DNA of 64,000 bases from Clusia tigrina (taxonomy: Eukaryota; Arthropoda; Insecta; Diptera; Clusiidae), in NCBI GenBank assembly GCA_920105625.2, contig OV050032.1:105570542-105634541 (forward strand), written 5' to 3'. Made by a program: the position numbers and the translations under genes. Below, piece after piece: positions 1 through 11,673 of the stretch. The notes beneath the pieces were generated by a model. That model worked only from the letters and a program-made list of their open reading frames with translations. It was not told where the DNA came from and ran no database searches. Position 1 is the first letter of the stretch. Every line of letters begins with the position of its first letter.

Positions 1-392
1 CTCTAGGGTAGCATAGCTTTGAGCGATAGCCTAAATTGACAAGAGGCTCGGGTACTTTATTTTTACAAAATTTCAAGGTTTTATGACGCTCCAGTAAAAA
101 GTTACAAGCATTTGTATGTTTCAAAGTTTGATAGGTGTAGGACATACCGTATGGAAGTTAGGGGCGTTTGAAGTTTTATCAGTGTTTTATTTGGGACTCT
201 AGGGTAGCATAACTTTGAGCGATAACTTAAATTGACAAGATGGTCGAGTACTTTATCGTTAAAAAATTTCAAGGTTTTATGACGCTCCAGTAAAAAGTTA
301 CAAGCATTTGAATGTTGCCAACTTTGATAGGTGTAGGACGTACCGTATAGAAGTTAGGGCCATTTAAAGTTTTATCAGTGTTTGATTTGGGA

Positions 393-584
393 CTCAAGGG
401 TAGCATAGCTTTGAGCGATGGCTTAAATTGACTAGATGCTCGAGTACTTTATTGTTACAAAATTTCAAGGTTTTATGACGCTCCAGTAAAAAGTTACAAG
501 CATATGTTGCAAACTTTGATAGGTGTAGCACGTACCGTAAATAAGTTAGGGGCGTTTTAAGTTTTATCAGTGTTTGATTTGGGA
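393..584. repeat. 192-bp deletion monomer, lineage 1, copy 1
   Basis: GCATTTGTATG is shortened by four bases to GCATATG at 500-506, preceded by TTACAA. As 192 = 3 x 64, minus-strand frames stay in register across this monomer and give the 111-codon open stretch at 394-729. Confidence 0.92.
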
Positions 585-976
585 CTCTAGGGTAGCTTAG
601 CTTTGAGCGATAGCTTAAATTGACAAGAGGCTCGGGTACTTTATTGTTACAAAATTTCAAGGTTTTATGACGCTCCAGTAAAAAGTTACAAGCATTTGTA
701 TGCTTCAAAGTTTGATAGGTGTAGGACATTCCGTATGGAAGTTAGGGGCGTTTGAAGTTTTATCTGTGTTTTATTTGGCACTCTAGGGTAGCATAGCTTT
801 GAGCGATAACTTAAATTGACAAGATGGTCGAGTACTTTATCGTTACAAAATTTCAAGGTTTTATGACGCTCCAGTAAAAAGTTACAAGCATTTGAATGTT
901 GCCAACTTTGATAGGTGTAGGACGTACCGTATAGAAGTTAAGGCCATTTGAAGTTTTATCAGTGTTTGATTTGGGA

Positions 977-1168
977 CTCAAGGGTAGCATAGCTTTGAGC
1001 GATGGCTTAAATTGACAAGATGCTCGAGTACTTTATTGTTACAAAATTTCAAGGTTTTATGACGCTCCAGTAAAAAGTTAAAAGCATATGTTGCAAACTT
1101 TGATAGGTGTAGGACGTACCGTAAAGAAGTTAGGGCCATTTGAAGTTTTATCAGTGTTTGATTTTGGA
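977..1168. repeat. 192-bp deletion monomer, lineage 2, copy 1
   Basis: The same CATATG junction lies at 1,085, but preceded by TTAAAA, not TTACAA. That extra change marks a second lineage, which is the one later amplified in block B. Confidence 0.92.
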
Positions 1169-1757
1169 CTCAAGGGTAGCATAGCTTTGAGCGATAACTT
1201 AAATTGACAAGAGGCTCGAGTACTTTATTGTTACAAAAATTCAAGGTTTTATGACGCTCCAGTAAAAAGTTACAAGCATTTGTATGTTGCAAACTTTGAT
1301 AGGTGTAGGACGTACCGAAAAGAAGATAGGGGCGTTTGAAGTTTTATCTGTGTTTCATTTGGGACTCAAGGGTAGCATAGCTTTGACCGATGGCTTAAAT
1401 TGACAAGAGGCTCGGGTACTTCATTGTTACAAACTTTCAAGGTTTTATGACGCTGCAGTAAAAAGTTACAAGCATTTGTATGTTGCAAACTTTGATAGGT
1501 GTAGGACGTACCGTATAGGAGTTAGGGCCATTTGAAGTTTTATCAGTGTTTGATTTGTGACTCAAGGGTAGCATAGTTTTGAGCGATGACTTAAATTGAC
1601 AACAGGCTCGAGAAGTTTATTGTTACAAAATTTCAAGGTTTTATGACGCTCCAGTAAATAGTTACAAGCATTTGAATGTTGCCAACTTTGATAGGTGTAG
1701 GACGTACCGTATAGAAGTTAGGGGCGTTTGAAGCTTTATCAGTGTTTGATTTGGGAC

Positions 1758-2075
1758 TCAAGGGTAGCATAGCTTTGAGCGATAGCTTAAATTTACAAGA
1801 GGCTCGAGTACTTCATTGTTACAAAATTTCAAGGTTTTATGACGCTCCAGTAAAAAGTTACAAGCATTTGTATGCTGCAAACTTTGATAGGTGTAGGACG
1901 TACGTATAGAAGTTAGGGGCGTTTGAAGTTTTATCAGTGTTTGATTTGGGACTCTAGGGTAGCATAGCTTTGAGCGATAGCTTAAATTTACAAGAGGCTC
2001 GGGTACTTTACTGTTACAAAATTTCAAGGTTTTATGACGCTCCAGTAAAAAGATACAAGCATTTGTATGTTGCAA
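1758..2075. repeat. Monomer pair with a 1-bp deletion creating GACGTACGTATAG
   Basis: Near 1,897-1,909 one C of GACGTACCGTATAG is missing, making a 195-bp monomer. As 195 is divisible by 3, two successive monomers share a minus-strand frame and a 105-codon open frame results. The loss also creates CGTACG and TACGTA palindromes. The same lesion recurs at 6,592-6,604 in HOR copy 2, as expected for inheritance by block duplication. There is no reason to see this as a gene. Confidence 0.85.
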
Positions 2076-3607
2076 ACTTTGATAAGTGTAGGACGTACCG
2101 TATAGAAGTTAGAGCCATTTGAAGTTTTATCAGTGTTTGATTTGGGACTCAAGGGCAGCATAGCTTTGAGCGATGGCTTAAATTGACAAGAGGCTCGGGT
2201 ACTTCATTGTTACAAAATTTCAAGGTTTTACGACGCTCCAGTAAAAAGTTACAAGCATTTGAATGTTGCCAACTTTGATAGATGTAGGAGATACCGAAAA
2301 GGAGTTAGGGCGTTTGAAGTTTTATCAGTGTTTGATTTGGGACTCTAGGGTAGCATAGTTTTGAGCGATAGCTTAAATTGACATAAGGCTCGGGTACTTC
2401 ATTGTTACAAAATTTCAAGGTCTTATGACGCTCCAGTAAAAAGTTACAAGCATTTGTATGTTGCAAACTTTGATAGGTGTAGGACGTACCGTAAAGAAGT
2501 TAGGGGCGTTTGAAGTTTTATCAGTGTTTGATTTGGGACTCTAGGGTAGCAAAGTTTTGAGCGATAACTTAAATTGACAAGATGCTCGAGTACTTTATTG
2601 TTACAAAATTTCAAGGTTTTATGACGCTCCAGTAAAAAGTTACAAGCATTTGTATGTTGCAAACTTTGATAGGTGTAGGACATACCGTATAGAAGTTAGG
2701 GGCGTTTGAAGTTTTATCAGTGTATGATTTGGGACTCTAGGGTAGCATAGCTTTAAGCGATGGCTTAAATTGACAATAGGCTCGGGTACTTCATTGTTAC
2801 AAAATTTCCAGGTTTTATGACGCTCCAGTAAAAAGTTACAAGCATTTGAATGTTGCCAACTTTGATAGGTATAGGACGTACCGTAAAGAATTTAGGGCTA
2901 TTTGAAGTTTTATCAGTGTTTGATTTGGTACTCAAGGGTAGCATAGCTTTGAACGATAGCTTAAATTGACAAGAGGCTCGGGTACTTCATTCTTACAAAA
3001 TTTCAAGGTTTTATGACGCTCCAGGAAAAAGTTACAAGCATTTGAATGTTGCCAACTTTGATAGGTGTAGGACGTACCGTATAGAAGTTAGAGCCATTTG
3101 AAGTTTTATCAGTGTTTGATTTGGGACTCTAGGGTAGCATAGCTTTGAGCGATAGCTTAAATTGACAAGAGGCTCGAGTACTTTATTGTTACAAAATTTC
3201 AAGGTTTTATGACGCTCCAGTAAAAAGTTACAAGCATTTGTATGTTGCAAACTTTGATAGGTTTAGGACGTACCGTAAAGAAGTTAGGGCCATTTGAAGT
3301 TTTATCAGAGTTTGATTTGGGACTCAAGGGTAGGATACCTTTGAGCGATAGCTTAAATTGACAAGATGCTCGAGTACTTTATTGTTACAAAATTTCAAGG
3401 TTTTATGACGCTCCACTAAAAAGTTACAAGCATTTGTATGTTGCAAACTTTGATAGGTGTAGGACGTACCGTATATAAGTTAGAGCCATTTGAAGTTTTA
3501 TCAGTGTTTGATGTGGGACTCTAGGGTAGCATAGCTTTGAGCGATAGCTTAAATTGACAAGAGGCTCGAGTACTTTACTGTTACAAAATTTCAAGGTTTT
3601 ATGACGC

Positions 3608-3650
3608 TCCAGTAAAAAGTTACAAGAAAATTTGAATGTTGCAAACTTTG
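3608..3650. repeat. Monomer with a 2-bp gain (ACAAGAAAATTTGAATG)
   Basis: At 3,621-3,640 the usual ACAAGCATTTGAATG reads ACAAGAAAATTTGAATG, a net gain of two bases. I saw it only once. It lies in the 3.2-4.1 kb stretch that is missing from HOR copy 2, so it is private to copy 1. Confidence 0.8.
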
Positions 3651-5088
3651 ATAGGTGTAGGACGTACCGTAAAGAAGTTAGGGGCGTTTGAAGTTTTATC
3701 AGTTTTTGATTTGGGATTCAAGGGTAGCATAGCTTTGAGCGATGGCTTAAATTGACAAGATGCTCGAGTACTTTATTGTTACAAAATTTGAAGGTTTTAT
3801 GACGCTCCAGTAAAAAGTTACAAGCATTTGTATGTTGCAAACTTTGATAGGTGTAGGACGTACCGTAAAGAAGTTAGGGCCATTTGAAGTTTTATCAGTG
3901 TTTGATTTGGGACTCTAGGGTAGCATAGTTTTGAGCGATAACGTAAAAAAACAAGATGCTCGAGTACTTTATTGTTACAAAATTTCAGGGTTTTATGACG
4001 CTCCAGTAAAAAGTTACAAGTATTTGTATGTTGCAAACTTTGATAGGTGTAGGACGTACCGTATAGAAGTTAGGGCCATTTGAAGTTTTATCAGTGTTTG
4101 ATTTGGGACTCAAGCGTAGCATAGCTTTGAGCGATAGCTTAAATTGACAAGAGGCTCGGGTACTTTATTGTTACAAAATTTCAAGGTTTTATGACGCTCC
4201 AGTAAAAAGTTACAAGCATTTGTATGTTGCAAACTTTGATAGGTGTAGGACGTACCGTATAGAAGGTAGGGGCGTTTGAAGTTTTATCAGTGGTTGATTC
4301 GGGACTCTAGGGTAGCATAGTTTTGAGCGATGGCTTAAATTGACAAGAGGCTCGAGTACTTTATTGTTACAAAACTTCAAGGTTTCATGACGCTCCAGTA
4401 AAAAGTTACAAGCATTTGTATGTTGCAAACTTTGATATGTGTAGGACGTACCGTATAGAAGTTAGGGGCGTTTGAAGTTTTATCAGTGTTTGATTTGGGA
4501 CTCAAGGGTAGCATAGTTTTGAGCGATGGCTTAAATTGACAAGATGCTCGAGTACTTCATTGTTACAAAATTTCAAGGTTTTATGACGCTCCAGTAAAAA
4601 ATTACAATCATTTGTATGTTGCAAACTTTGATAGGTGTAGGACGTACCGTAAATTAGTTAGGGGCGTTTGAAGTTTTATCAGTGTTTGATTTGGGACTCT
4701 AGAGTAGCATAGCTTTGAGCGATAGCCTAAATTGACAAGAGGCTCGGGTACTTTATTTTTACAAAATTTCAAGGTTTTATGACGCTCCAGTAAAAAGTTA
4801 CAAGCATTTGTATGTTTCAAAGTTTGATAGGTGTAGGACATACCGTATGGAAGTTAGGGGCGTTTGAAGTTTTATCAGTGTTTTATTTGGGACTCTAGGG
4901 TAGCATAACTTTGAGCGATAACTTAAATTGACAAGATGGTCGAGTACTTTATCGTTAAAAAATTTCAAGGTTTTATGACGCTCCAGTAAAAAGTTACAAG
5001 CATTTGAATGTTGCCAACTTTGATAGGTGTAGGACGTACCGTATAGAAGTTAGGGCCATTTAAAGTTTTATCAGTGTTTGATTTGGGA

Positions 5089-5280
5089 CTCAAGGGTAGC
5101 ATAGCTTTGAGCGATGGCTTAAATTGACTAGATGCTCGAGTACTTTATTGTTACAAAATTTCAAGGTTTTATGACGCTCCAGTAAAAAGTTACAAGCATA
5201 TGTTGCAAACTTTGATAGGTGTAGCACGTACCGTAAATAAGTTAGGGGCGTTTTAAGTTTTATCAGTGTTTGATTTGGGA
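5089..5280. repeat. 192-bp deletion monomer, lineage 1, copy 2
   Basis: CATATG at 5,197, offset exactly 4,696 from the first copy, with the same TTACAA flank and the same CACGTACCGTAAATAAG variant downstream. Confidence 0.92.
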
Positions 5281-5672
5281 CTCTAGGGTAGCTTAGCTTT
5301 GAGCGATAGCTTAAATTGACAAGAGGCTCGGGTACTTTATTGTTACAAAATTTCAAGGTTTTATGACGCTCCAGTAAAAAGTTACAAGCATTTGTATGCT
5401 TCAAAGTTTGATAGGTGTAGGACATTCCGTATGGAAGTTAGGGGCGTTTGAAGTTTTATCTGTGTTTTATTTGGCACTCTAGGGTAGCATAGCTTTGAGC
5501 GATAACTTAAATTGACAAGATGGTCGAGTACTTTATCGTTACAAAATTTCAAGGTTTTATGACGCTCCAGTAAAAAGTTACAAGCATTTGAATGTTGCCA
5601 ACTTTGATAGGTGTAGGACGTACCGTATAGAAGTTAAGGCCATTTGAAGTTTTATCAGTGTTTGATTTGGGA

Positions 5673-5864
5673 CTCAAGGGTAGCATAGCTTTGAGCGATG
5701 GCTTAAATTGACAAGATGCTCGAGTACTTTATTGTTACAAAATTTCAAGGTTTTATGACGCTCCAGTAAAAAGTTAAAAGCATATGTTGCAAACTTTGAT
5801 AGGTGTAGGACGTACCGTAAAGAAGTTAGGGCCATTTGAAGTTTTATCAGTGTTTGATTTTGGA
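5673..5864. repeat. 192-bp deletion monomer, lineage 2, copy 2
   Basis: CATATG at 5,781 with the TTAAAA flank, offset 4,696 from the monomer at 977. Confidence 0.92.
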
Positions 5865-7942
5865 CTCAAGGGTAGCATAGCTTTGAGCGATAACTTAAAT
5901 TGACAAGAGGCTCGAGTACTTTATTGTTACAAAAATTCAAGGTTTTATGACGCTCCAGTAAAAAGTTACAAGCATTTGTATGTTGCAAACTTTGATAGGT
6001 GTAGGACGTACCGAAAAGAAGATAGGGGCGTTTGAAGTTTTATCTGTGTTTCATTTGGGACTCAAGGGTAGCATAGCTTTGACCGATGGCTTAAATTGAC
6101 AAGAGGCTCGGGTACTTCATTGTTACAAACTTTCAAGGTTTTATGACGCTGCAGTAAAAAGTTACAAGCATTTGTATGTTGCAAACTTTGATAGGTGTAG
6201 GACTACCGTATAGGAGTTAGGGCCATTTGAAGTTTTATCAGTGTTTGATTTGTGACTCAAGGGTAGCATAGTTTTGAGCGATGACTTAAATTGACAACAG
6301 GCTCGAGAAGTTTATTGTTACAAAATTTCAAGGTTTTATGACGCTCCAGTAAATAGTTACAAGCATTTGAATGTTGCCAACTTTGATAGGTGTAGGACGT
6401 ACCGTATAGAAGTTAGGGGCGTTTGAAGCTTTATCAGTGTTTGATTTGGGACTCAAGGGTAGCATAGCTTTGAGCGATAGCTTAAATTTACAAGAGGCTC
6501 GAGTACTTCATTGTTACAAAATTTCAAGGTTTTATGACGCTCCAGTAAAAAGTTACAAGCATTTGTATGCTGCAAACTTTGATAGGTGTAGGACGTACGT
6601 ATAGAAGTTAGGGGCGTTTGAAGTTTTATCAGTGTTTGATTTGGGACTCTAGGGTAGCATAGCTTTGAGCGATAGCTTAAATTTACAAGAGGCTCGGGTA
6701 CTTTACTGTTACAAAATTTCAAGGTTTTATGACGCTCCAGTAAAAAGATACAAGCATTTGTATGTTGCAAACTTTGATAAGTGTAGGACGTACCGTATAG
6801 AAGTTAGAGCCATTTGAAGTTTTATCAGTGTTTGATTTGGGACTCAAGGGCAGCATAGCTTTGAGCGATGGCTTAAATTGACAAGAGGCTCGGGTACTTC
6901 ATTGTTACAAAATTTCAAGGTTTTACGACGCTCCAGTAAAAAGTTACAAGCATTTGAATGTTGCCAACTTTGATAGGTGTAGGAGATACCGAAAAGGAGT
7001 TAGGGCGTTTGAAGTTTTATCAGTGTTTGATTTGGGACTCTAGGGTAGCATAGTTTTGAGCGATAGCTTAAATTGACAAAAGGCTCGGGTACTTCATTGT
7101 TACAAAATTTCAAGGTCTTATGACGCTCCAGTAAAAAGTTACAAGCATTTGTATGTTGCAAACTTTGATAGGTGTAGGACGTACCGTAAAGAAGTTAGGG
7201 GCGTTTGAAGTTTTATCAGTGTTTGATTTGGGACTCTAGGGTAGCAAAGTTTTGAGCGATAACTTAAATTGACAAGATGCTCGAGTACTTTATTGTTACA
7301 AAATTTCAAGGTTTTATGACGCTCCAGTAAAAAGTTACAAGCATTTGTATGTTGCAAACTTTGATAGGTGTAGGACATACCGTATAGAAGTTAGGGGCGT
7401 TTGAAGTTTTATCAGTGTATGATTTGGGACTCTAGGGTAGCATAGCTTTAAGCGATGGCTTAAATTGACAATAGGCTCGGGTACTTCATTGTTACAAAAT
7501 TTCCAGGTTTTATGACGCTCCAGTAAAAAGTTACAAGCATTTGAATGTTGCCAACTTTGATAGGTATAGGACGTACCGTAAAGAATTTAGGGCTATTTGA
7601 AGTTTTATCAGTGTTTGATTTGGTACTCAAGGGTAGCATAGCTTTGAACGATAGCTTAAATTGACAAGAGGCTCGGGTACTTCATTCTTACAAAATTTCA
7701 AGGTTTTATGACGCTCCAGGAAAAAGTTACAAGCATTTGAATGTTGCCAACTTTGATAGGTGTAGGACGTACCGTATAGAAGTTAGAGCCATTTGAAGTT
7801 TTATCAGTGTTTGATTTGGGACTCTAGGGTAGCATAGCTTTGAGCGATAGCTTAAATTGACAAGAGGCTCGAGTACTTTATTGTTACAAAATTTCAAGGT
7901 TTTATGACGCTCCAGTAAAAAGTTACAAGCATTTGTATGTTG

Positions 7943-8190
7943 CCAGCTTTGATAGGTGTAGGAGATACCGAAAAGGAGTTAGGGCGTTTGAAGTTTTATC
8001 AGTGTTTGATTTGGGACTCTAGGGTAGCATAGTTTTGAGCGATAGCTTAAATTGACAAAAGGCTCGGGTACTTCATTGTTACAAAATTTCAAGGTCTTAT
8101 GACGCTCCAGTAAAAAGTTACAAGCATTTGAATGTTGCAAACTTTGATAGGTGTAGGACGTACCGTATAGAAGTTAGGGGCGTTTGAAGT
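7943..8190. repeat. Internal replacement tract in HOR copy 2
   Basis: From about 7,943 copy 2 stops following copy 1 (3,248 onward). Instead it repeats its own 6,961-7,140 stretch at an offset of about 979, shown by the rare string GGAGATACCGAAAAGG, the one-base-short TTAGGGCGTTTG and the CAAGGTCTTATG variant. It then rejoins copy 1 sequence after about 8,190. About 4.2 monomers of copy 1 are replaced by about 1.3. This looks like an unequal crossover or a gene-conversion tract. Edges are uncertain by tens of bases because monomers are so similar. Confidence 0.75.
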
Positions 8191-9192
8191 TTTATCAGTG
8201 TTTGATTTGGGACTCAAGCGTAGCATAGCTTTGAGCGATAGCTTAAATTGACAAGAGGCTCGGGTACTTTATTGTTACAAAATTTCAAGGTTTTATGACG
8301 CTCCAGTAAAAAGTTACAAGCATTTGTATGTTGCAAACTTTGATAGGTGTAGGACGTACCGTATAGAAGGTAGGGGCGTTTGAAGTTTTATCAGTGGTTG
8401 ATTCGGGACTCTAGGGTAGCATAGTTTTGAGCGATGGCTTAAATTGACAAGAGGCTCGAGTACTTTATTGTTACAAAACTTCAAGGTTTCATGACGCTCC
8501 AGTAAAAAGTTACAAGCATTTGTATGTTGCAAACTTTGATATGTGTAGGACGTACCGTATAGAAGTTAGGGGCGTTTGAAGTTTTATCAGTGTTTGATTT
8601 GGGACTCAAGGGTAGCATAGTTTTGAGCGATGGCTTAAATTGACAAGATGCTCGAGTACTTCATTGTTACAAAATTTCAAGGTTTTATGACGCTCCAGTA
8701 AAAAATTACAATCATTTGTATGTTGCAAACTTTGATAGGTGTAGGACGTACCGTAAATTAGTTAGGGGCGTTTGAAGTTTTATCAGTGTTTGATTTGGGA
8801 CTCTAGGGTAGCATAGCTTTGAGCGATAGCCTAAATTGACAAGAGGCTCGGGTACTTTATTTTTACAAAATTTCAAGGTTTTATGACGCTCCAGTAAAAA
8901 GTTACAAGCATTTGTATGTTTCAAAGTTTGATAGGTGTAGGACATACCGTATGGAAGTTAGGGGCGTTTGAAGTTTTATCAGTGTTTTATTTGGGACTCT
9001 AGGGTAGCATAACTTTGAGCGATAACTTAAATTGACAAGATGGTCGAGTACTTTATCGTTAAAAAATTTCAAGGTTTTATGACGCTCCAGTAAAAAGTTA
9101 CAAGCATTTGAATGTTGCCAACTTTGATAGGTGTAGGACGTACCGTATAGAAGTTAGGGCCATTTAAAGTTTTATCAGTGTTTGATTTGGGA

Positions 9193-9384
9193 CTCAAGGG
9201 TAGCATAGCTTTGAGCGATGGCTTAAATTGACTAGATGCTCGAGTACTTTATTGTTACAAAATTTCAAGGTTTTATGACGCTCCAGTAAAAAGTTACAAG
9301 CATATGTTGCAAACTTTGATAGGTGTAGCACGTACCGTAAATAAGTTAGGGGCGTTTTAAGTTTTATCAGTGTTTGATTTGGGA
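9193..9384. repeat. 192-bp deletion monomer, lineage 1, copy 3
   Basis: CATATG at 9,301 with the TTACAA flank, offset 4,104 from copy 2. This is the last lineage-1 copy in the window. Confidence 0.92.
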
Positions 9385-9776
9385 CTCTAGGGTAGCTTAG
9401 CTTTGAGCGATAGCTTAAATTGACAAGAGGCTCGGGTACTTTATTGTTACAAAATTTCAAGGTTTTATGACGCTCCAGTAAAAAGTTACAAGCATTTGTA
9501 TGCTTCAAAGTTTGATAGGTGTAGGACATACCGTATGGAAGTTAGGGGCGTTTGAAGTTTTATCTGTGTTTTATTTGGCACTCTAGGGTAGCATAGCTTT
9601 GAGCGATAACTTAAATTGACAAGATGGTCGAGTACTTTATCGTTACAAAATTTCAAGGTTTTATGACGCTCCAGTAAAAAGTTACAAGCATTTGAATGTT
9701 GCCAACTTTGATAGGTGTAGGACGTACCGTATAGAAGTTAAGGCCATTTGAAGTTTTATCAGTGTTTGATTTGGGA

Positions 9777-9968
9777 CTCAAGGGTAGCATAGCTTTGAGC
9801 GATGGCTTAAATTGACAAGATGCTCGAGTACTTTATTGTTACAAAATTTCAAGGTTTTATGACGCTCCAGTAAAAAGTTAAAAGCATATGTTGCAAACTT
9901 TGATAGGTGTAGGACGTACAGTAAAGAAGTTAGGGCCATTTGAAGTTTTATCAGTGTTTGATTTTGGA
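9777..9968. repeat. 192-bp deletion monomer, lineage 2, copy 3
   Basis: CATATG at 9,885 with the TTAAAA flank. It differs from its paralogs by ACGTACAGTAAAG for ACGTACCGTAAAG near 9,912. The next lineage-2 copy is only three monomers away, across the block A/B join. Confidence 0.92.
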
Positions 9969-10110
9969 CTCAAGGGTAGCATAGCTTTGAGCGATAACTT
10001 AAATTGACAAGAGGCTCGAGTACTTTATTGTTACAAAAATTCAAGGTTTTATGACGCTCCAGTAAAAAGTTACAAGCATTTGTATGTTGCAAACTTTGAT
10101 AGGTGTAGGA

Positions 10111-11673
10111 CGTACCGAAAAGAAGATAGGGGCGTTTGAAGTTTTATCAGTGTTTGATTTGGGACTCTAGGGTAGCATAGCTTTGAGCGATAGCTTAAAT
10201 TGACAAGAGGCTCGAGTACTTTATTGTTACAAAACTTCAAGGTTTCATGACGCTCCAGTAAAAAGTTACAAGCATTTGTATGCTTCAAAGTTTGATAGGT
10301 GTAGGACATATCGTATGGAAGTTAGGGGCGTTTGAAGTTTTATCAGTGTTTTATTTGGGACTCTAGGGTAGCATAGCTTTGACCGATAACTTAAATTGAC
10401 AAGATGGTCGAGTACTTTATCGTTACAAAATTTCAAGGTTTTATGACGCTCCAGTAAAAAGTTAAAAGCATATGTTGCAAACTTTGATAGGTGTAGGACG
10501 TACCGTAAAGAAGTTAGGGGCGTTTGAAGTTTATCAGTGTTTGATTTGGGACTCAAGGGTAGCATAGCTTTGAGCGATGGCTTAAATTGACAAGATGCTC
10601 GAGTACTTTATTGATACAAAATTTCAAGGTGCTATGACGCTCCAGTAAAATGTTACAAGCATTTGTATGTTGCAAACTTTGACAGGTGTACGACGTACCG
10701 TAAAGAAGTTAGGGGCGTTTGAAGTTTTATCTGTGTTTAATTTGGGACTCAAGGGTAGCATAGCCTTGACCGATGGCTTAAATTGACAAGAGGCTCGGGT
10801 ACTTCATTGTTACAAAATTTCAAGGTTTTATGACGCTTCAGTAAAAAGTTACAAGCATTTGTATGTTGCATACTTTGATAAGTGTAGGACGTACCGTAAA
10901 GAAGTTAGGGCCATTTGAAGTTTTATCAGTGTTTGATTTGGGACTCAAGGGTAGCATAGCTTTGAGCGATAGCTTAAATTGACAAGAGGCTCGGGTACTT
11001 CATTCTTACAAAATTTCAAGGTTTTATGACGCTCCAGTAAAAAGTTACAAGCATTTGTATGTTGCAAACTTTGATAGGTGTAGGACGTACCGTAAAGAAG
11101 TTAGGGGCGTTTGAAGTTTTATCTGTGTTTCATTTGGGACTCAAGGGTAGCATAGCCTTGACCGATGGCTTAAATTGACAAGAGGCTCGGGTACTTCATT
11201 GTTACAAAATTTCAAGGTTTTATGACGCTCCAGTAAAAAGTTACAAGCATTTGTATGTTGCAAACTTTGATAGGTGTAGGGCGTACCGTAAAGAAGTTAG
11301 GGCCATTTGAAGATTTATCAGTGTTTGATTTGGGACTCAAGGGTAGCATAGCTTTGAGCGATAGCTTAAATTGACAAGAGGCTCGGGTACTTCATTGTTA
11401 CAAAATTTCAAGGTTTTATGACGCTCCAGTAAAAAGTTACAAGCATTTGAATGTTGCCAACTTTGATAGGTGTAGGACGTACCGTATAGAAATTAGGGCC
11501 ATTTGAAGTTTTATCAGTGTTTGATTTGGGACTCAAGCGTAGCATAGCTTTGAGCGATGGCTTAAATTGACAAGATGCTCGAGTACTTTATTGTTACAAA
11601 ATTGCAAGCTTTTATGACGCTCCAGTAAAAAGTTACAAGCATTTGTATGTTGCAAACTTTGATAGGTGTAGGA
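10111..11673. repeat. Block B, 8-mer HOR copy 1 (1,563 bp)
   Basis: Units are bounded here by the rare CGTACCGAAAAGAAGATAGG marker, which recurs at 10,111, 11,674, 13,237, 14,604, 16,951 and 18,318. Length equals 8 x 196 - 5, the five bases being the two lesions of its 191-bp monomer. The unit contains CAAAGTTTG monomers and a GACATATCGTATGG variant inherited from block A-like sequence. Confidence 0.9.
10361..10551. repeat. 191-bp deletion monomer, block B copy 1
   Basis: CATATG at 10,469 plus a second, one-base loss in the T-run (GAAGTTTATC for GAAGTTTTATC near 10,530). The pair of lesions defines the block B version of lineage 2. Confidence 0.9.

Larger units (their letters stand above)
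1..4696. repeat. Block A, HOR copy 1 (24-mer, 4,696 bp)
   Basis: The first 4,696 bases are repeated from 4,697 with very few differences, so this is one 24-monomer higher-order unit. Its length is 24 x 196 less 8: two 4-base deletions at 501 and 1,085, single-base losses near 1,903 and 2,308, and a 2-base gain near 3,627. The starting phase is arbitrary, because the window edge cuts an array that continues to the left. It contains monomers with CAAAGTTTG for CAAACTTTG (for example near 137), GGGCAGC for GGGTAGC at 2,153 and ACAACAGGC at 1,599, all of which serve as markers elsewhere. Confidence 0.92.
4697..8800. repeat. Block A, HOR copy 2 (21-mer derivative, 4,104 bp)
   Basis: This copy follows copy 1 at an offset of 4,696, falling to 4,695 after a single-base loss near 6,202, up to about 7,942. 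It rejoins the tail of copy 1 (about 4,090 onward) at an offset of 4,104. It therefore lacks a net three monomers. Expected length is 21 x 196 - 12 = 4,104, which matches. Differences from copy 1 outside the rearranged part are sparse: for example CTCTAGAGTAG at 4,697 against CTCTAGGGTAG at 1, and GACAAAAGGC near 7,077 against GACATAAGGC near 2,382. Confidence 0.9.
8801..10145. repeat. Block A, HOR copy 3, truncated (about 7 monomers)
   Basis: Bases from 8,801 repeat 1-1,340 and 4,697-6,036 almost exactly, including both CATATG deletion monomers at 9,301 and 9,885. The match ends just after the AAGAAGATAGGGGCG marker at about 10,120-10,135. Copies 1 and 2 continue with TATCTGTGTTTCATTTGG there, but this copy continues with TATCAGTGTTTGATTTGG and block B begins. 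The truncation point lies inside a monomer. Confidence 0.88.
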
